A stretch of 53,128 nt of DNA, taken from NCBI GenBank assembly GCA_944393125.1, contig CALXZB010000006.1, forward strand, positions 1-53,128, in the 5' to 3' direction. This DNA is from an uncultured Clostridia bacterium (GTDB lineage: Bacteria > Bacillota > Clostridia > TANB77 > CAG-508). The number at the start of each line of letters is the position of its first letter. Position 1 is the first letter of the stretch. The notes below the pieces were generated by a model that searched no databases, was not told the origin of the DNA, and saw only the letters and a list, made by a program, of their open reading frames with translations. Shown piece after piece: positions 52,206 to 53,128 of this stretch. Both the position numbers and the translations under genes were made by a program.

Positions 52206-52691
52206 TTATAAAAAAGCTGCTAAAACAAGGATTTTTAGATTATCATCATATATCTTACTAAATTGAGTAAGTGGAAGTGGATTAACACCCAAACCAACTT
52301 CAATAGTGTATCCTGGTTTATTGTAATTTTGAATAAACCAATCTTTATATCCTGCAAAACCGGAAGCATAAGGAGTATTTTCAAGAGTATATCCACTTAC
52401 ACTTGCTAATTGATTACCAATAAAAAATGCATCAGGGGGATTATAGTTTTGAAATCTCCAATAAATAACTTCTCCCTGAGAGTGATATGCTAAGATAAGT
52501 CTAAAATTATGTTGTAATGTAAAATTATAAATTGCAAGAGCTTCGGGTTCGGTTAATGGACCATATCCTACAAAGTCTCGAGGAGCAGGCTGATTAAAAC
52601 CTTGAGAATATTTTATATCACGAGCATTTTCCCAGCCAGCAGGAAATTGTAAATTCAAGTCCACACCTGTGGGGTTGATTAACTTCCACAA
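52206..52691 (-). pseudogene. 5'-truncated M14 zinc carboxypeptidase
   Basis: A 161-residue C-terminal part of an M14-family peptidase, probably of the gamma-D-glutamyl-diaminopimelate type. NPTGVDLNLQFPAGW holds the substrate Arg/Asn-region equivalent, LILAYHSQGEVIYW the third zinc His, and GYTIEVGLG the catalytic Glu. The N-terminal part with the HxxE zinc ligands, and any LysM domains, is missing; an in-frame stop lies just upstream, the only start is TTG, and there is no ribosome site. It is therefore a remnant. Its loss coincides with the change from native DNA to the scar region beyond 52692. Confidence 0.8.
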
Positions 52692-52786
52692 ATAAAAATA
52701 TCAATAATAAAATATAAAAATATTTACAGAAACAAGGTGTTTTAAAGCATCTTGATTTTTATTGTTTCTACACCTATATGATAAAT

Positions 52787-52827
52787 AGGACATACCCTAT
52801 GCGATATTTAGGACAGAGGTATGTCCT
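52787..52827. repeat. inverted repeat, possible insertion-sequence scar
   Basis: AGGACATACC (52787-52796) and GGTATGTCCT (52818-52827) are perfect inverted repeats, and AGGACA or GGGACA recurs at 52810 and 52833. Such repeats are seen at IS ends, but no transposase is present. The stretch 52692-53029 holds nothing else but the promoter below. Confidence 0.45.
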
Positions 52828-52914
52828 AAATGGGACAATATAATATTATAAGTATAATAAGATAGATAGATTATTAATTATATATAAAATATACTAAAAA
52901 ATGTGAAATTTCTA

Positions 52915-52943
52915 TTGACACAAAAACAAGTGTTTGATATAAA
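52915..52943 (+). promoter_or_regulatory. promoter of the DNA methylase gene
   Basis: TTGACA (52915-52920), 17-base spacer, TATAAA (52938-52943). CAC and GTG arms flank an A-rich centre in the spacer. Confidence 0.6.
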
Positions 52944-53029
52944 TATAGTAATAAAATAAAAAATAAATGTAGATTTGTGGAAAAAAGTTATAAAGTATGA
53001 TATATTGTAAAAGTAAATTGGAGGAAAAA

Positions 53030-53128
53030 ATGGAAAGTGTAAAACCTTTTATAAAATGGGCAGGTGGTAAAGGCAGTTTAATACCACAATTAAAGAATTT
53101 TTATCCATTTGGATTAGAAAATGAAACA
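53030..53128 (+). CDS. D12-class DNA adenine methylase (partial)
   Basis: The first 33 codons of a DNA N6-adenine methyltransferase. KPFIKWAGGKGSLIPQL is the SAM-binding FxGxG-type motif I of the Dam/D12 class at its usual place near the N-terminus. RBS TTGGAGGA. The gene runs off the window, so recognition sequence and any partner restriction enzyme cannot be judged. Its position beside a truncated gene and an IS-like scar suggests a mobile restriction-modification or phage origin. Confidence 0.85.
   Translation, partial: MESVKPFIKWAGGKGSLIPQLKNFYPFGLENET

Overview
The window looks like chromosomal DNA of an AT-rich, Gram-positive, spore-forming member of the Clostridia, probably an uncultured gut lineage. 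The evidence is very A/T-biased codon use, strong AGGAGG ribosome sites, sigma-A promoters with 17-base spacers, many U-tailed terminators, a T-box upstream of thrS, and the sporulation genes ytfJ/gerW and ylbJ. No rRNA and no CRISPR array were seen. One tRNA (Gln, anticodon CTG) is present.

Layout. 0.2-4.3 kb: an HTH regulator, a DUF4143-type ATPase, a HAD phosphatase fragment lacking its nucleophile motif, and an HELGH metalloprotein with a small partner. 4.4-8.5 kb: a copper operon (CsoR operator, csoR, CDF transporter with a His tail, copZ, copA) plus an Ogt-like gene. 8.6-15.9 kb: accessory genes, several damaged: an ABC ATPase with a one-base frameshift, a flavodoxin-family gene with an internal deletion, then VanZ, an EFR1 ferredoxin and tsaC. 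15.95-16.25 kb: a promoter, a structured leader and a strong terminator just ahead of an amidohydrolase. 16.3-20.9 kb: amidohydrolase, anchored protein and an ABC exporter. 21-26.3 kb: a cell-surface island with an SGNH hydrolase, DUF4358 protein, SigV-like sigma factor, RsiV-like anti-sigma factor, MBOAT acyltransferase and DHHW protein. 26.4-48.5 kb: mostly housekeeping (patatin, uvrA, Rpn-type nuclease, recN, fba, smpB, recX, scpA, ytfJ, GT39, rpmE, vanW-like, ylbJ, YgjP-like, tRNA-Gln, ychF, thrS).

48.5-53.1 kb is clearly accessory. Two minus-strand ORFs of about 360 residues have higher G+C than their surroundings (about 38-40% against about 27% in lines counted by hand). They have no function I recognise. 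Each has its own promoter and hairpin terminator, and the two promoters are nearly identical over 29 bases; one has a perfect palindrome between -35 and -10. The proteins share two collinear ungapped motifs, so I regard them as divergent paralogues of an undescribed family. They flank a glycoamylase-domain gene and are followed by a truncated M14 peptidase, a possible insertion-sequence scar and the start of a Dam-type DNA methylase.

Other items for follow-up: a palindromic operator-like element shared by the recN and YgjP-like promoters, an Rpn-family gene whose expected start codon is ATA, and the unidentified leader RNA ahead of the amidohydrolase. All functions are inferred from sequence motifs recognised by eye; no database search was run.
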